Source: Geoglobus acetivorans (GTDB lineage Archaea; Halobacteriota; Archaeoglobi; Archaeoglobales; Archaeoglobaceae). From it: 64,000 nucleotides of DNA. The stretch lies in assembly GCF_000789255.1 (NCBI RefSeq), contig NZ_CP009552.1:868001-932000 (forward strand). Direction: 5' to 3'. Shown one piece after another: positions 26,584-34,990 of the stretch; the stretch's first letter is position 1; each line of letters opens with the position of its first letter. Position numbers and translations under genes: made by a program. The notes under the pieces are model-generated. The model saw only the letters and a list, made by a program, of their open reading frames with translations. It was not told the DNA's origin and did no database searches.

Positions 26584-28283
26584 TATTCCTTCAGCTGATA
26601 TTCAATGTCAGGGACGTTGCCCTCGCTCCCACCATCCACAGGCTGCAGGATTATTTCGGGAAGTCTGTCATGATCCCTGCCCCGACCGGCAAGCTCGTTG
26701 AATCTCCTCTTCGCCAGGAAGGTCTTCTCCCCGATTTCGTAAATCCTGTCCACCGGGTAATCCACCCCAAGTCCGTGAGTGAGAAGGGAAGCTATGTGGG
26801 ACGGTTTCGCAGGGACGAATGCACACATCACAAGGGAGTTGAAGATCTCCGTGAAGTTCTGCATTCTGGCAGTTATGATCCCCTTGCCCCTGTTTTCGAA
26901 TCTGTCCTCGCTCTCAATACCGTATTCTTTTATCTTCAGGCCCATCTCGACGTTGTACATCTGGTGAGGCAGGTGACATGCCCCTCTGTTGTTTGTTGCG
27001 TAGGCCACCGCAAGACTGAAAAACGCCCTCGGATCATGCATTGGAATCTCAAGACCCCTGACGTGGGCCGCAATTCCGTTAAGGCCAAGCTTCTGCTCAA
27101 CCCTCATCGTACCCTCTGCAAGGAGGTTGCCGTTTCCCCTTTTGAACGCTATGTCATGGAGAAGGCTGAAGGCCCCTTCAGCATCACCGAACCTCACTCC
27201 AAAGTCGGCAAGGTTGTTTTCAGTGAGATACATCGCCATGCCGATGGTAACTCCAGCAGAAATCGTATCAATGCCAAGAGCGTTGGCAGCGTGATTCATC
27301 TCAATCAGCTTCTCTCCAGAATCAATCATCAGCAGGGAACCGAAAGATGCGAGGGTTTCGTATTCCGGCAGATGATATTCCCCTCCATTGTACTCGAGAA
27401 CCTTGCCGCACCTTATTGCACAACCCATGCACCCGTCGTGTTTCTTGAGGTACTTCTCCACCAGATAGTTTGCGGAGATGCTCTCGGCTTTACCGAAAAC
27501 TCCGGAGGTGAAGTACCTGACGGGCAGATCACCGAACATTTCTGCAGACTCAACGTAACCTCCCGTGCCCACTTCCTTGAGCATGTTTGCCGTGAAGTTC
27601 TCCTTTATCCTGTCGGCAAGCTGTTTTACGGAATCTCTGTAAGCTTCCGGGTTCTCGGGTTCCGGAGTGAACTCATCTTCCTTCAGCACCGCAATACCCT
27701 TAAGATTTTTGCTGCCCATAACCGCCCCCATTCCGGTTCTCCCGGCCGCTCTCGAGTTGTCGACCAGGACACATGCATATCTCACCAGATTCTCTCCAGC
27801 CGGGCCGATCACTGCCGTTGACACTTCTCCCACGTCTTTTCTTATCTCATCCTGAGTTTCGAAAGTCGTTTTCCCCCAGAGGTGGTCTGCATCCCTGATT
27901 TCAGCCCCCTCAGAGCTGACAGTTATGTAAACAGGCCTGTTGCTCTTTCCCTCAATGATCAGACCATCCCATCCTGCCCTCTTGATGTATGTTGCAATTC
28001 TTCCGCCAGTACTGCTCTCGCCCCACCCGAGGGTCAGCGGAGACCTTGCCGTGAACTGCAGTCTTGAACACGATGGAGCAGAGGCGGTGAGCGGACCGGT
28101 CATGAGAATCAACGGGTTCTCAGGGCCAAGTGGGTCAGCGCTGTATGACTCCATGTCGAGATGCAGGTTCACAGCCAGACCGCCGCCACCGAGAAACTCC
28201 CTGTAGAGGTCCTTTCCGGGCCTGAAGGTTTTAACATCGCCGCTATTGAGATTGATTCTCAAAAGCTTTCCCGCATACATCAT
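26559..28283 (-). CDS. Aldehyde:ferredoxin oxidoreductase (tungsten enzyme family)
   Basis: 574 residues with the three AOR domains. The tungstopterin-binding N-terminus carries FLGGGGLAVNL, and the [4Fe-4S] ligands are C285-X2-C288-X3-C292 (CMGCAIRC) with a distal Cys in NSLVMCAFVP. Also conserved: RAAGRTGMGAVMGSKNLK. These enzymes oxidise aldehydes to acids with ferredoxin, using a tungsten bis-pterin. Shorter than the roughly 605-residue Pyrococcus AOR but within family range. It overlaps the downstream-coded alcohol dehydrogenase gene by 4 nt, giving one operon with it and the SCP2 gene. Confidence 0.92.
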   Translation of the reverse strand: MMYAGKLLRINLNSGDVKTFRPGKDLYREFLGGGGLAVNLHLDMESYSADPLGPENPLILMTGPLTASAPSCSRLQFTARSPLTLGWGESSTGGRIATYIKRAGWDGLIIEGKSNRPVYITVSSEGAEIRDADHLWGKTTFETQDEIRKDVGEVSTAVIGPAGENLVRYACVLVDNSRAAGRTGMGAVMGSKNLKGIAVLKEDEFTPEPENPEAYRDSVKQLADRIKENFTANMLKEVGTGGYVESAEMFGDLPVRYFTSGVFGKAESISANYLVEKYLKKHDGCMGCAIRCGKVLEYNGGEYHLPEYETLASFGSLLMIDSGEKLIEMNHAANALGIDTISAGVTIGMAMYLTENNLADFGVRFGDAEGAFSLLHDIAFKRGNGNLLAEGTMRVEQKLGLNGIAAHVRGLEIPMHDPRAFFSLAVAYATNNRGACHLPHQMYNVEMGLKIKEYGIESEDRFENRGKGIITARMQNFTEIFNSLVMCAFVPAKPSHIASLLTHGLGVDYPVDRIYEIGEKTFLAKRRFNELAGRGRDHDRLPEIILQPVDGGSEGNVPDIEYQLKEYYDFRGWN

Positions 28284-29365
28284 CCAACCACCTTTCCGAT
28301 AATCTCGAAAAGCTCATCCTCATCAGGCACAAATGGTCCGGTAACTATGCAGCTATCCTCCATCGCCCTTTTCACTATTCCCTCACTGTTTTTCCTGATT
28401 TCTGAAGAATCATAATAACTCTTCACGCCGAATCTCGAATACAGCTTATGCATCATGGCCATGACGTCCATCCCCGCCTCATGCGAAAGCCCATTAACTC
28501 TCTCAATCCCCCTCTCAGCATAATATTCGAGAACCGGTTTCAGATATACCGCAACCGCAATCCCGTGGGGCATGTTCAGAACCGCTCCGGTGGCATGGGC
28601 GAGGGCGTGCACCACTCCGACCTGTGAGTTGCTGAAAGCCAGGCCTGCAATCGTGGCGGCCAGGTGCATGTTCTCCCTCGCCTTCCTGTCGCCTTCAGCA
28701 GATTGTTCAAAGCTTTCGGCGATAAGCCTTACAGCCCTCACAGCGAGAGAGTCGCTGAAGGGATTGCTGAAGGCTGACAGGTAGGCCTCAACCGCATGAC
28801 TCAGAGCATCAAAACCCGACAAAATTGCGATGCTTTCCGGCATTTCGTAAACGAAGATGGGGTCAACCAGGGCAACGTCGGGCATCGCCTTCTCATTGGC
28901 CATGACGATCTTTCTTCTCTCGCCCCTGTCCTTCAGAACTATTGCCCAGGTAACCTCACTGCCCGTTCCGCTTGTGGTGGGTATCGCAACCAGCTTCACC
29001 TTGCCGGAATACCCCATCTCCCCGAGATCGGTGAAGGGAGTTATCTCCTCGGGAGGTATGTCAAGCTCCGCAAGAATCCTCGCTGCCTTTGCAACGTCAA
29101 GAACACTTCCACCACCGAGGGCAACGATGAAATCCGGCTCGGTTTCTCTGAGCTTCTCAGCCACATCCTCTGCGTCCTCTCTGTATGGCTCTCTCGCAGG
29201 AAGATAAATCCTTCCGGCAAAATCAACATACCTTTCCAGAATTTTTGAAAATTTTTCGCCAACGATTTCGTCCGAGATCAGAACCACTTTCCTACCCTGC
29301 AACCTTTCGAGAAATTCGACAGAGTCCTCTCCGAAGACGATTTTTGGAGATAGGAAATTCCACAT
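28280..29365 (-). CDS. Iron-containing alcohol dehydrogenase
   Basis: 361 residues, group III (Fe-ADH) fold. NAD loop ALGGGSVLDVAKAARI and PTTSGTGSEVTW, then metal ligands in SGFDALSHAVEAYLS and VVHALAHATGAVLNMPHGIA. It interconverts alcohols and aldehydes with NAD(P). Cotranscribed with the AOR gene (4-nt overlap) and preceded 5 nt upstream by the SCP2 gene. The pair would take an alcohol to an acid through a captured aldehyde, or the reverse. Confidence 0.9.
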   Translation of the reverse strand: MWNFLSPKIVFGEDSVEFLERLQGRKVVLISDEIVGEKFSKILERYVDFAGRIYLPAREPYREDAEDVAEKLRETEPDFIVALGGGSVLDVAKAARILAELDIPPEEITPFTDLGEMGYSGKVKLVAIPTTSGTGSEVTWAIVLKDRGERRKIVMANEKAMPDVALVDPIFVYEMPESIAILSGFDALSHAVEAYLSAFSNPFSDSLAVRAVRLIAESFEQSAEGDRKARENMHLAATIAGLAFSNSQVGVVHALAHATGAVLNMPHGIAVAVYLKPVLEYYAERGIERVNGLSHEAGMDVMAMMHKLYSRFGVKSYYDSSEIRKNSEGIVKRAMEDSCIVTGPFVPDEDELFEIIGKVVG

Positions 29366-29370
29366 GATAT

Positions 29371-29778
29371 CTACTCCGGCAGCTCTGTTTCGACCTTCTG
29401 AGCCACCTCTACCAGTGCCTTCGCGGCCTTGGCATACCTCATGACCTTTGCCATATTCCCCCTGAGCTTGAACTTGCCGGTTACAAGCCCTTTTATGGGG
29501 TCAATCTCACCGTTTAAAAGCTTCTTCCAGTTTGAATACTTCCCCCTGAACTCGAACGCCGCATTCACCTGGGAGGGGTCCTTTACCATGTACCCATCTC
29601 TGGCCTTGCCATGGTAGAGGTCGAGGTAAATGTACATCGGCTCGGTCAGCCCCTCGTCCGGCTCCACCACAAAAAGAAAATCCCCTTCCCAGTCCTTCGC
29701 AGCCTGCTCATATTCCTCACTTTCGTTCAGCAATCTCATGTACTCCTTTACCCACTCTTCAGAAAACAGCTTTGGCAT
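29371..29778 (-). CDS. SCP2 sterol-carrier-like domain protein
   Basis: About 135 residues. The pattern KYSNWKKLLNGEIDPIKGLVTGKFKLRGNMAKVMRYAKAAKAL is the SCP2 C-terminal half, with a beta-sheet before it. SCP2 folds bind lipids or hydrophobic acyl compounds. The ATG at 29778 (MPKLFSEEW) fits better than the longer frame to 29796. It is first in the leftward SCP2 / Fe-ADH / AOR operon, which suggests the aldehyde handled may be hydrophobic. Confidence 0.85.
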   Translation of the reverse strand: MPKLFSEEWVKEYMRLLNESEEYEQAAKDWEGDFLFVVEPDEGLTEPMYIYLDLYHGKARDGYMVKDPSQVNAAFEFRGKYSNWKKLLNGEIDPIKGLVTGKFKLRGNMAKVMRYAKAAKALVEVAQKVETELPE

Positions 29779-29832
29779 AGAGTAAATTGAAATCAAAAAT
29801 AATTAAATTTAACGCCCGATGGAACTTGAAGT

Positions 29833-30285
29833 TTACATCGGACAGAGTTCCCCGTGGTCGTCGTGTTCATCCTCATCGGGAAGGTTGTCAAGACCGAGTC
29901 TTTTCAGGTCTTCTTCTCTTCCATTCTTTTTCAGATAGTCCGCAATGGCCCTTTTCAGCGCATCTGCAGCGAGATTTGAGCAGTGCATTTTCTGAGGAGG
30001 TAAACCTCCGAGCGCTTCAGCAACGGTCTGCTTGGTAATCTGCAATGCCTCCTCAAGCGTTTTTCCCTTCGCAAGTTCTGTTGCCATGCTGCTGGTTGCT
30101 ATTGCCGCACCACAACCGAACGTCTGGAATTTTATGTCAACTATCCTGTCATCCTCGACCTTGATGTACATGGTCATCAAATCCCCGCAGACAGGGTTGC
30201 CGACGGTTCCAACACCATCAGCATCCTCGATAACGCCAACGTTCCTCGGGTTCCTGAAATGCTCAAGGACCTTTTCACTATACAA
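29833..30285 (-). CDS. iscU: Iron-sulfur scaffold IscU
   Basis: 150 residues. All three cluster cysteines are present, in GNPVCGDLM, TFGCGAAIA and MHCSNLAA. The C-terminal tail beyond the fold is charged and ends with HDDHGELCPM, including an extra Cys. It assembles Fe-S clusters on the complex with IscS, which is encoded 3 nt upstream. It is last in the TusA-IscS-IscU unit. Confidence 0.95.
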   Translation of the reverse strand: MYSEKVLEHFRNPRNVGVIEDADGVGTVGNPVCGDLMTMYIKVEDDRIVDIKFQTFGCGAAIATSSMATELAKGKTLEEALQITKQTVAEALGGLPPQKMHCSNLAADALKRAIADYLKKNGREEDLKRLGLDNLPDEDEHDDHGELCPM

Positions 30286-30287
30286 GT

Positions 30288-31445
30288 CTAATCACCCCCT
30301 TTCTTCCTCTTCATGTAAAGAGGAGACATCATCCTCAACCTCTCGATGACAGGTGGGAGTTTTTCAAGAACAAAATCCACGTCCTCTTCCCTGCTCCACC
30401 TTCCGAGACTGAAAACGACACTTCCGTGTGCCTCCTCATGCTTGAGACCTATCGCCATAAGGACATGAGAGGGCTGCAGGGTCTTTGAGGTGCATGCTGA
30501 GCCTGTGGATGCCTGAATATCCTCCATATCAATGCTGAGAAGTATCGATTCACCCTCTATGTAGCTGAATCTGAAACTGGCGTTGTTCGGGAGCCTATCA
30601 ACGGGATGTCCGTTGAGATACGTGTCCTCAATCTTCAGCATTCCCTCGATGAGCCTGTCTCTCATTTTCTGAAGTCTCTCAGATTCTGCCTTCCATTCCT
30701 CACTCGCAATCTCAGCAGCTTTTCCAAAACCAGCTATGCCCGCCACGTTCTCCGTTCCACCTCTGAGACCTCTCTCCTGCCCGCCACCCAGTATGACGGG
30801 GTTCACCCTGACACCCTTGCGAATGTACAGCGCCCCAACGCCTCTCGGGCCGTAGATATCGTTTGAGGAGAGCGTTAGCATATCCACGCCAAGTTTTTCA
30901 ACATCCACCTCTATCTTTCCGAGGCTCGCCGTGGCATCCACATGAAACGCACAGTCGAAAATCTCTCTGATTCTCTCAATGTCCTGGATCGTTCCTATTT
31001 CGGGATTGGCATGCTGAATTGAAACCAGAATCGTGTCATCTCTGATAAGATTCTCAAGCTCATCAAGCTTGACCTTCCCATAGCTGTCAACCGGTGCGAA
31101 GTCCACTTCGAATCCGTTTTTCATCAGAAACTTGGCAGAATTGATTATTGAGATGTGTTCAACTGCGCTCACCACAATGTGCCTGCCCTTGTTTCTGTTC
31201 CTCATCGCATACCCTATCACTGCGAGGTTGTTGGACTCGGTTGCCCCGCTCGTAAAGATTATTTCAGAACTGTCCGCATTTACAAGCCCGGCCACCTTGG
31301 CTCTCGCATCCTCAACAATCTGTCTCGCCTCAAGACCCTTCGAATGAATTGATGACGGGTTTCCGGGATGCCCGAAATACTTCAGCATCTCCTCGATTAC
31401 ACGTTCATCAACCGGAGAACCGGCCACATAATCCATATACGGCAT
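30288..31445 (-). CDS. iscS: IscS-like protein lacking the PLP lysine
   Basis: 385 residues, IscS/NifS fold. The catalytic loop Cys (C318, GSACTS) and H97 (SAVEHISI) are present. The usual SGHKIYGPKG lysine loop reads [10 protein letters not shown], so the Schiff-base lysine is Asp196, and the adjacent His is Asn. The PLP-contacting Gln of DATQS is also lost (DATAS). This matches what is reported for A. fulgidus IscS, which lacks desulfurase activity and may donate a Cys ligand during cluster assembly on IscU. The protein is otherwise intact and conserved in its operon, so it should not be called a working cysteine desulfurase. Confidence 0.93.
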   Translation of the reverse strand: MPYMDYVAGSPVDERVIEEMLKYFGHPGNPSSIHSKGLEARQIVEDARAKVAGLVNADSSEIIFTSGATESNNLAVIGYAMRNRNKGRHIVVSAVEHISIINSAKFLMKNGFEVDFAPVDSYGKVKLDELENLIRDDTILVSIQHANPEIGTIQDIERIREIFDCAFHVDATASLGKIEVDVEKLGVDMLTLSSNDIYGPRGVGALYIRKGVRVNPVILGGGQERGLRGGTENVAGIAGFGKAAEIASEEWKAESERLQKMRDRLIEGMLKIEDTYLNGHPVDRLPNNASFRFSYIEGESILLSIDMEDIQASTGSACTSKTLQPSHVLMAIGLKHEEAHGSVVFSLGRWSREEDVDFVLEKLPPVIERLRMMSPLYMKRKKGGD

Positions 31446-31448
31446 TTT

Positions 31449-31676
31449 TCAGACACCTCTCTGAATTCTGATTATGAATATACCATCATCTTCCTCAACA
31501 CTTAAAACTTTATGTCCGGCCCTCTCAGCCCACTCGGGAATGTCCTTCCTGGCGGAGGGGTCGTCGGCATGAACCTCGATAACATCCCCCACATCGACCT
31601 CTTCTATCGCCTTTCTTGTAAGGAAAAGAGGCATGGGACAGAACATACCAATGCAGTCCACAGATTTCTCTTTCAT
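31449..31676 (-). CDS. tusA: TusA-family sulfur carrier
   Basis: 75 residues with the C-P-M-P active-site motif (GMFCPMPLFLTRKAI). TusA proteins carry persulfide sulfur. It precedes iscS by 3 nt and is first in the unit. The ATG at 31676 follows a strong palindrome and TATA box; a GTG at 31679 is also possible. A sulfur donor to this protein must be something other than a normal IscS, given the neighbour's missing lysine. Confidence 0.9.
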   Translation of the reverse strand: MKEKSVDCIGMFCPMPLFLTRKAIEEVDVGDVIEVHADDPSARKDIPEWAERAGHKVLSVEEDDGIFIIRIQRGV

Positions 31677-31680
31677 CACG

Positions 31681-31704
31681 AAATTAACAATGTTAATTTA
31701 TATA
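31681..31704 (-). promoter_or_regulatory. TATA box and palindromic operator of the tusA-iscS-iscU unit
   Basis: AAATTAACAATGTTAATTT (31681-31699) is a perfect palindrome with 9-bp arms. Its core is TTAAC-AAT-GTTAA (31684-31696). TATATA (31699-31704) directly precedes it in the leftward direction, and the tusA ATG is at 31676. A bound protein would block the transcription start. It shares the core pattern with sites at 34974, 35779 and 40871. Confidence 0.6.
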
Positions 31705-31729
31705 TTGGTTTCGCTGGAGTTACAGAGGA

Positions 31730-32860
31730 TTAAAAACCGTATTCGTAAACCTCAGCGTTTTCAACGGCATCCTCTTCCTGAAGGTTGCAGAAACTTTCGA
31801 ACCGCATGACGTCCTCAGGGGTTGTTTTGGTAGCGGGATGCCTCGACACGAGCAGAGAACAGCAGTCCTCGTAAGGGAGAATGGAGATTTCGTATGTGCC
31901 TATTTTCCTCGCAACCTCGATTATCTCATCCTTATCAAGTCCGATGAGGGGTGTGAGAACAGGATACTGTGCCGCCTCGTAAATCGTTCTCATGTTGTCG
32001 AGTGTCTGGGATGCGACCTGTCCGAGATTGTCTCCAGTGAAAATTGCCTTGGCGTTTTCCCTTTCAGCAATCATCGATGCCATCCTCATCATGCTTCTTC
32101 TATAAACCACCATTCTGTAATCTGCGGGTATCTTCGCTATGATTTCCCTCTGAATCTGCACAAATGGAACCATGTAGAGCTTTATCCTGTGATACTCTGA
32201 AAGCTTTCCGACAAGATCGTGAATCTTCTTCCTGACGGAAGGAGAATGAATCGTGGAATTAAAGAAGTGCACAGCCACAACTTCGGCTCCCCTCTTCATC
32301 GCCATGAATGCTGATACGGGGCTGTCGATGCCTCCAGAAATCAGAGCAACAACCTTGCCCGAAACACCTGCTGGCAGACCGCCAACACCCTCAATCCTCC
32401 CGGAATAAATGTAAGCGTGGTCTTTCGAGATTTCAATGTAAACCGTGTTTTCCGGATTTTTGAGATCAACCTTCAGATTTTTCTTCACCCTGAGTATCCT
32501 TTCGCCAATCAGCCTGTTCACTTCCATTGAGTTCATGGGGAACTCCTTGTAGCTTCGCTTCGTCTCAACCCTGAACGTACCTGAGTCGGGGGCAAACTCT
32601 ATCGCCTTTTCGGCAATCAGGCCAATATCAGGCTCAACCATCTCTGCAAGTGCAGAGTACTTAACTCCAGGTGTTTTCCTAAGCACGTTTTCGATCCTTT
32701 CATCTCCAGAATCGATCACTATTCTCCCGTATTCTCTCCTGATTTTTATGCCGCCATCACCGAGCTTCCTTCTGAGGTTGCCGACTAACTTCCTCTCAAA
32801 ATAACTCCTGTTCTTTCCCTTCAATGCAATTTCCGAGTAATGTACAACATACACCCTCAT
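31730..32860 (-). CDS. thiI: tRNA 4-thiouridine synthase ThiI (archaeal, no rhodanese domain)
   Basis: 376 residues. THUMP domain in the N-terminal half, then a PP-loop ALISGGIDSPVSAFMA and the C-terminal YEDCCSLLVSRHPAT with paired Cys. It adenylates U8 of tRNA and inserts sulfur. There is no rhodanese domain, so the sulfur donor is separate; methanogen ThiI can use sulfide. It overlaps the DUF169 gene by 4 nt and belongs to the SepCysS-DUF169-ThiI operon. Confidence 0.92.
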   Translation of the reverse strand: MRVYVVHYSEIALKGKNRSYFERKLVGNLRRKLGDGGIKIRREYGRIVIDSGDERIENVLRKTPGVKYSALAEMVEPDIGLIAEKAIEFAPDSGTFRVETKRSYKEFPMNSMEVNRLIGERILRVKKNLKVDLKNPENTVYIEISKDHAYIYSGRIEGVGGLPAGVSGKVVALISGGIDSPVSAFMAMKRGAEVVAVHFFNSTIHSPSVRKKIHDLVGKLSEYHRIKLYMVPFVQIQREIIAKIPADYRMVVYRRSMMRMASMIAERENAKAIFTGDNLGQVASQTLDNMRTIYEAAQYPVLTPLIGLDKDEIIEVARKIGTYEISILPYEDCCSLLVSRHPATKTTPEDVMRFESFCNLQEEDAVENAEVYEYGF

Positions 32861-33783
32861 GCTCTTGCCTTCAACCCCTTTATCCTCCTCGCTTCCTCGA
32901 CTATTTTTTCAATCTCTGAGTTTAACCTTTTCTCAAAGTCCGGTTTCCTGTATTCCTGAAAGACGTCAATGTCAGACACCTTCATGATCTCGATCCAGTT
33001 TTCCCTCGGCATGAGGACATACTCTCCGGTGTAGCTCTCTGCAACCCTCTCAGCCTCTTCCTCGCTTTTGAACTTGACTGATGTGTATATTCCAAGCGTG
33101 TTCTTTTCTCCCTTGAAGATATACAGCTTCACGCTCTTGCCGTTGACAAAGCCGAAGAAGTGGTCGGTTGACTTGTCGAATCCCATCTGCTCAAACCTTT
33201 CAATGAGATCCTTGGGCAGATCGTCCATCAGACATCCGCACAGCGCCCTGACTTCCTGTTTTCTTATCGCAGTTTCGATTCTGACGAACACGTCCTTCGG
33301 GAACCCCAGGACTACCTCTTCCCTCCTGTAATTTCCAATCTCTCTCGCTCCAGGGCAGAGGAAGGATATGTTCGGCTCGCCTGTATCCCTCACTCTTGCA
33401 GTCGCTTCTCCACAAACCGCAGTTTCTCCAGCGAACTGCGCCCTAAGCTCCTCATCGAACAGGTTCTTGTAGTAAGAGGAGATTCTCATTATTCTGTCAG
33501 GGGTAGCCACAACAAGCACCACATCACATTCCTGACCCCTGTACGGCTCAAGCACTATACTCCTCGTTTCGCCCTCCTCAGCCAATTCGGTGACAAAGCC
33601 GAGAGAGACCAGCGCTCCTGCACACATCAGATTGAATTCATTGATAACAATCCTCTCTCCACGCTCCGCTACGATTCTTACTGCCTCACAGAACCGGTAT
33701 TCGCCCTCAGCATCCATTTCCTCCTTTTTAAATATGACTGCCACGGGATTGAGCGGAATTTCGAAGTAATCTCTGAAGTTCAA
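32857..33783 (-). CDS. DUF169 family protein
   Basis: 308 residues of the uncharacterised DUF169 family. Cysteines are frequent (for example FCEAVRI, LMCAGALVSLGF, FLCPGAREIGNYRR, ALCGCLMDD), which fits an Fe-S, heme or persulfide role. It overlaps SepCysS by 4 nt and ThiI by 4 nt, so it is locked between two sulfur-inserting tRNA enzymes. A role in sulfur delivery or redox for these enzymes is suggested by context only. Confidence 0.85.
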   Translation of the reverse strand: MNFRDYFEIPLNPVAVIFKKEEMDAEGEYRFCEAVRIVAERGERIVINEFNLMCAGALVSLGFVTELAEEGETRSIVLEPYRGQECDVVLVVATPDRIMRISSYYKNLFDEELRAQFAGETAVCGEATARVRDTGEPNISFLCPGAREIGNYRREEVVLGFPKDVFVRIETAIRKQEVRALCGCLMDDLPKDLIERFEQMGFDKSTDHFFGFVNGKSVKLYIFKGEKNTLGIYTSVKFKSEEEAERVAESYTGEYVLMPRENWIEIMKVSDIDVFQEYRKPDFEKRLNSEIEKIVEEARRIKGLKARA

Positions 33784-34964
33784 TCCTCCACCTCCACCCC
33801 GTATTTTTCGGCTATGTCCTTAAAAGCATTTGCAACCCTCTCAAGTTCCTCCCATGAAAGCCCGTAGGTGTTTACCTTGAAGTTTTTGGTCATGCCCGCC
33901 TGCACACCAAAGACGCCCCTCTTCTTCAGTTCATGATACAGGAAGTAGCCCTTCTTCTTGTGGCTTTTTGCTATGCTGTGGAACGCAGGAGACTCGAAAT
34001 GCATAAGCGTGTGATTCTTGGGCCTCTCGCCTATGAGCTGAAGCCCCTCGATTTTTTCCATCTCCTTCACGAACCACCTCGCCTTCTCGACCTCCTCATC
34101 CCAGCGCTTAACCCTCTCGACCACCTTCGGGAATGAGGCCATCAGCGTTATGACGGGCAGTCCGTAAACCGGTGAGCATCCAAACATGGACAGCTCCTTC
34201 TTTGTGAATGCTCTGCCGCTCCACTCTCCCCTGACCTTTGACGTCTGAAAAGCTCGGTCGGCAAGCTCGTAGTTGGTGGCAAGAATGCCAATTGGGGCGG
34301 TGGCCGCCCAGCTTTTGTGACCGCTACCAACTATAAAGCTCGCTTTCAGCTTCTTTCCGTTTATCTCCATGAGACCAGAGGTGTATGCTGTGTTCAGAAC
34401 GAGCGGTATTTCGTATTCCTCGCAGATCTTGCCCACCTTCTCTGCATCGACCAGATTGCCGTATCTGTAATCAACATGAGTCAGGAGAGCTATATCGGGA
34501 TAGCTGCCCGTTTCCTCCTTCACCCTTTCAAAGGTCTGAGCATAACCTTCAGGATTTATTTTAAAATCAGGATAGCCCGAATTGGGGACCTCATATATTT
34601 TCATATCATTCAGTTCAGCCGCAATGTAAGACGTGTAGTGGGCGAGTGAGTCGAGGACAAGGGTGCCTCCCTTGAAGGCAGACATTATAACGAATTTTGC
34701 GTGTCTCGCCCCCGCAGTAAACCTGGCAGTATCCATTCCGAGGAATTCGGCAACATCCTGTTTGAGCTGATTTATCGGAGGATTCTTTATGAGATCGACC
34801 CTGCCTTCGAGACAGACGTCACAGACAGAGTAACCATCTGACCAGCTTAAAAGTATTTTCTTTGCTTCCTCCGTCAAGATTCCGCCTCTCTGGATGGGAT
34901 GTATGTTTATCATCCCCTCAGAGATCCTCTTCAGGTTGTTCGGGTGATATCTCGACAGCTCCAT
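33780..34964 (-). CDS. pscS: O-phosphoseryl-tRNA(Cys):Cys-tRNA synthase (SepCysS)
   Basis: 394-residue PLP enzyme that converts Sep-tRNA(Cys) to Cys-tRNA(Cys) with a sulfur donor. The PLP lysine is K217 in VGSGHKSWAA. The three conserved cysteines that hold persulfide or Fe-S are C48, C51 (SVCDVC) and C263 (FGCSP). Also typical: FTAGARHAKF and ITLMASFPKVVERVKRWDEEVEKAR. It is first in the operon with DUF169 and ThiI. The partner SepRS is not in the window. A sulfur-type operator lies between its TATA box and start. Confidence 0.95.
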   Translation of the reverse strand: MELSRYHPNNLKRISEGMINIHPIQRGGILTEEAKKILLSWSDGYSVCDVCLEGRVDLIKNPPINQLKQDVAEFLGMDTARFTAGARHAKFVIMSAFKGGTLVLDSLAHYTSYIAAELNDMKIYEVPNSGYPDFKINPEGYAQTFERVKEETGSYPDIALLTHVDYRYGNLVDAEKVGKICEEYEIPLVLNTAYTSGLMEINGKKLKASFIVGSGHKSWAATAPIGILATNYELADRAFQTSKVRGEWSGRAFTKKELSMFGCSPVYGLPVITLMASFPKVVERVKRWDEEVEKARWFVKEMEKIEGLQLIGERPKNHTLMHFESPAFHSIAKSHKKKGYFLYHELKKRGVFGVQAGMTKNFKVNTYGLSWEELERVANAFKDIAEKYGVEVED

Positions 34965-34973
34965 CCCTCTCCT

Positions 34974-34986
34974 TAACGGTGTTTAG
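34974..34986. promoter_or_regulatory. Operator-like site in the SepCysS promoter
   Basis: TTAAC-GGT-GTTTA, one mismatch from a perfect TTAAC-N3-GTTAA inverted repeat (read leftward, TAAAC-ACC-GTTAA). It lies between an AT-rich TATA box (GTTATTTAAATTTT, about 34987-35000) and the SepCysS start at 34964, overlapping the expected transcription start. Confidence 0.5.
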
Positions 34987-34990
34987 TTAT

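Noticed and set aside
26670-27821. A 383-codon rightward frame opposite the AOR gene
   Set aside because: Antisense of the tungsten enzyme with intact cluster ligands; the opposite translation looks random.
30288-31445. Calling the IscS-like protein an active cysteine desulfurase
   Set aside because: The PLP lysine is replaced by Asp and nearby PLP contacts are changed; only a structural or cluster-assembly role is supported.
31449-31679. Pyrococcus SurR-type site in the tusA promoter
   Set aside because: The repeat here is AAC-N3-GTT, the opposite arrangement to the reported GTT-N3-AAC half-sites; no SurR gene is in the window.
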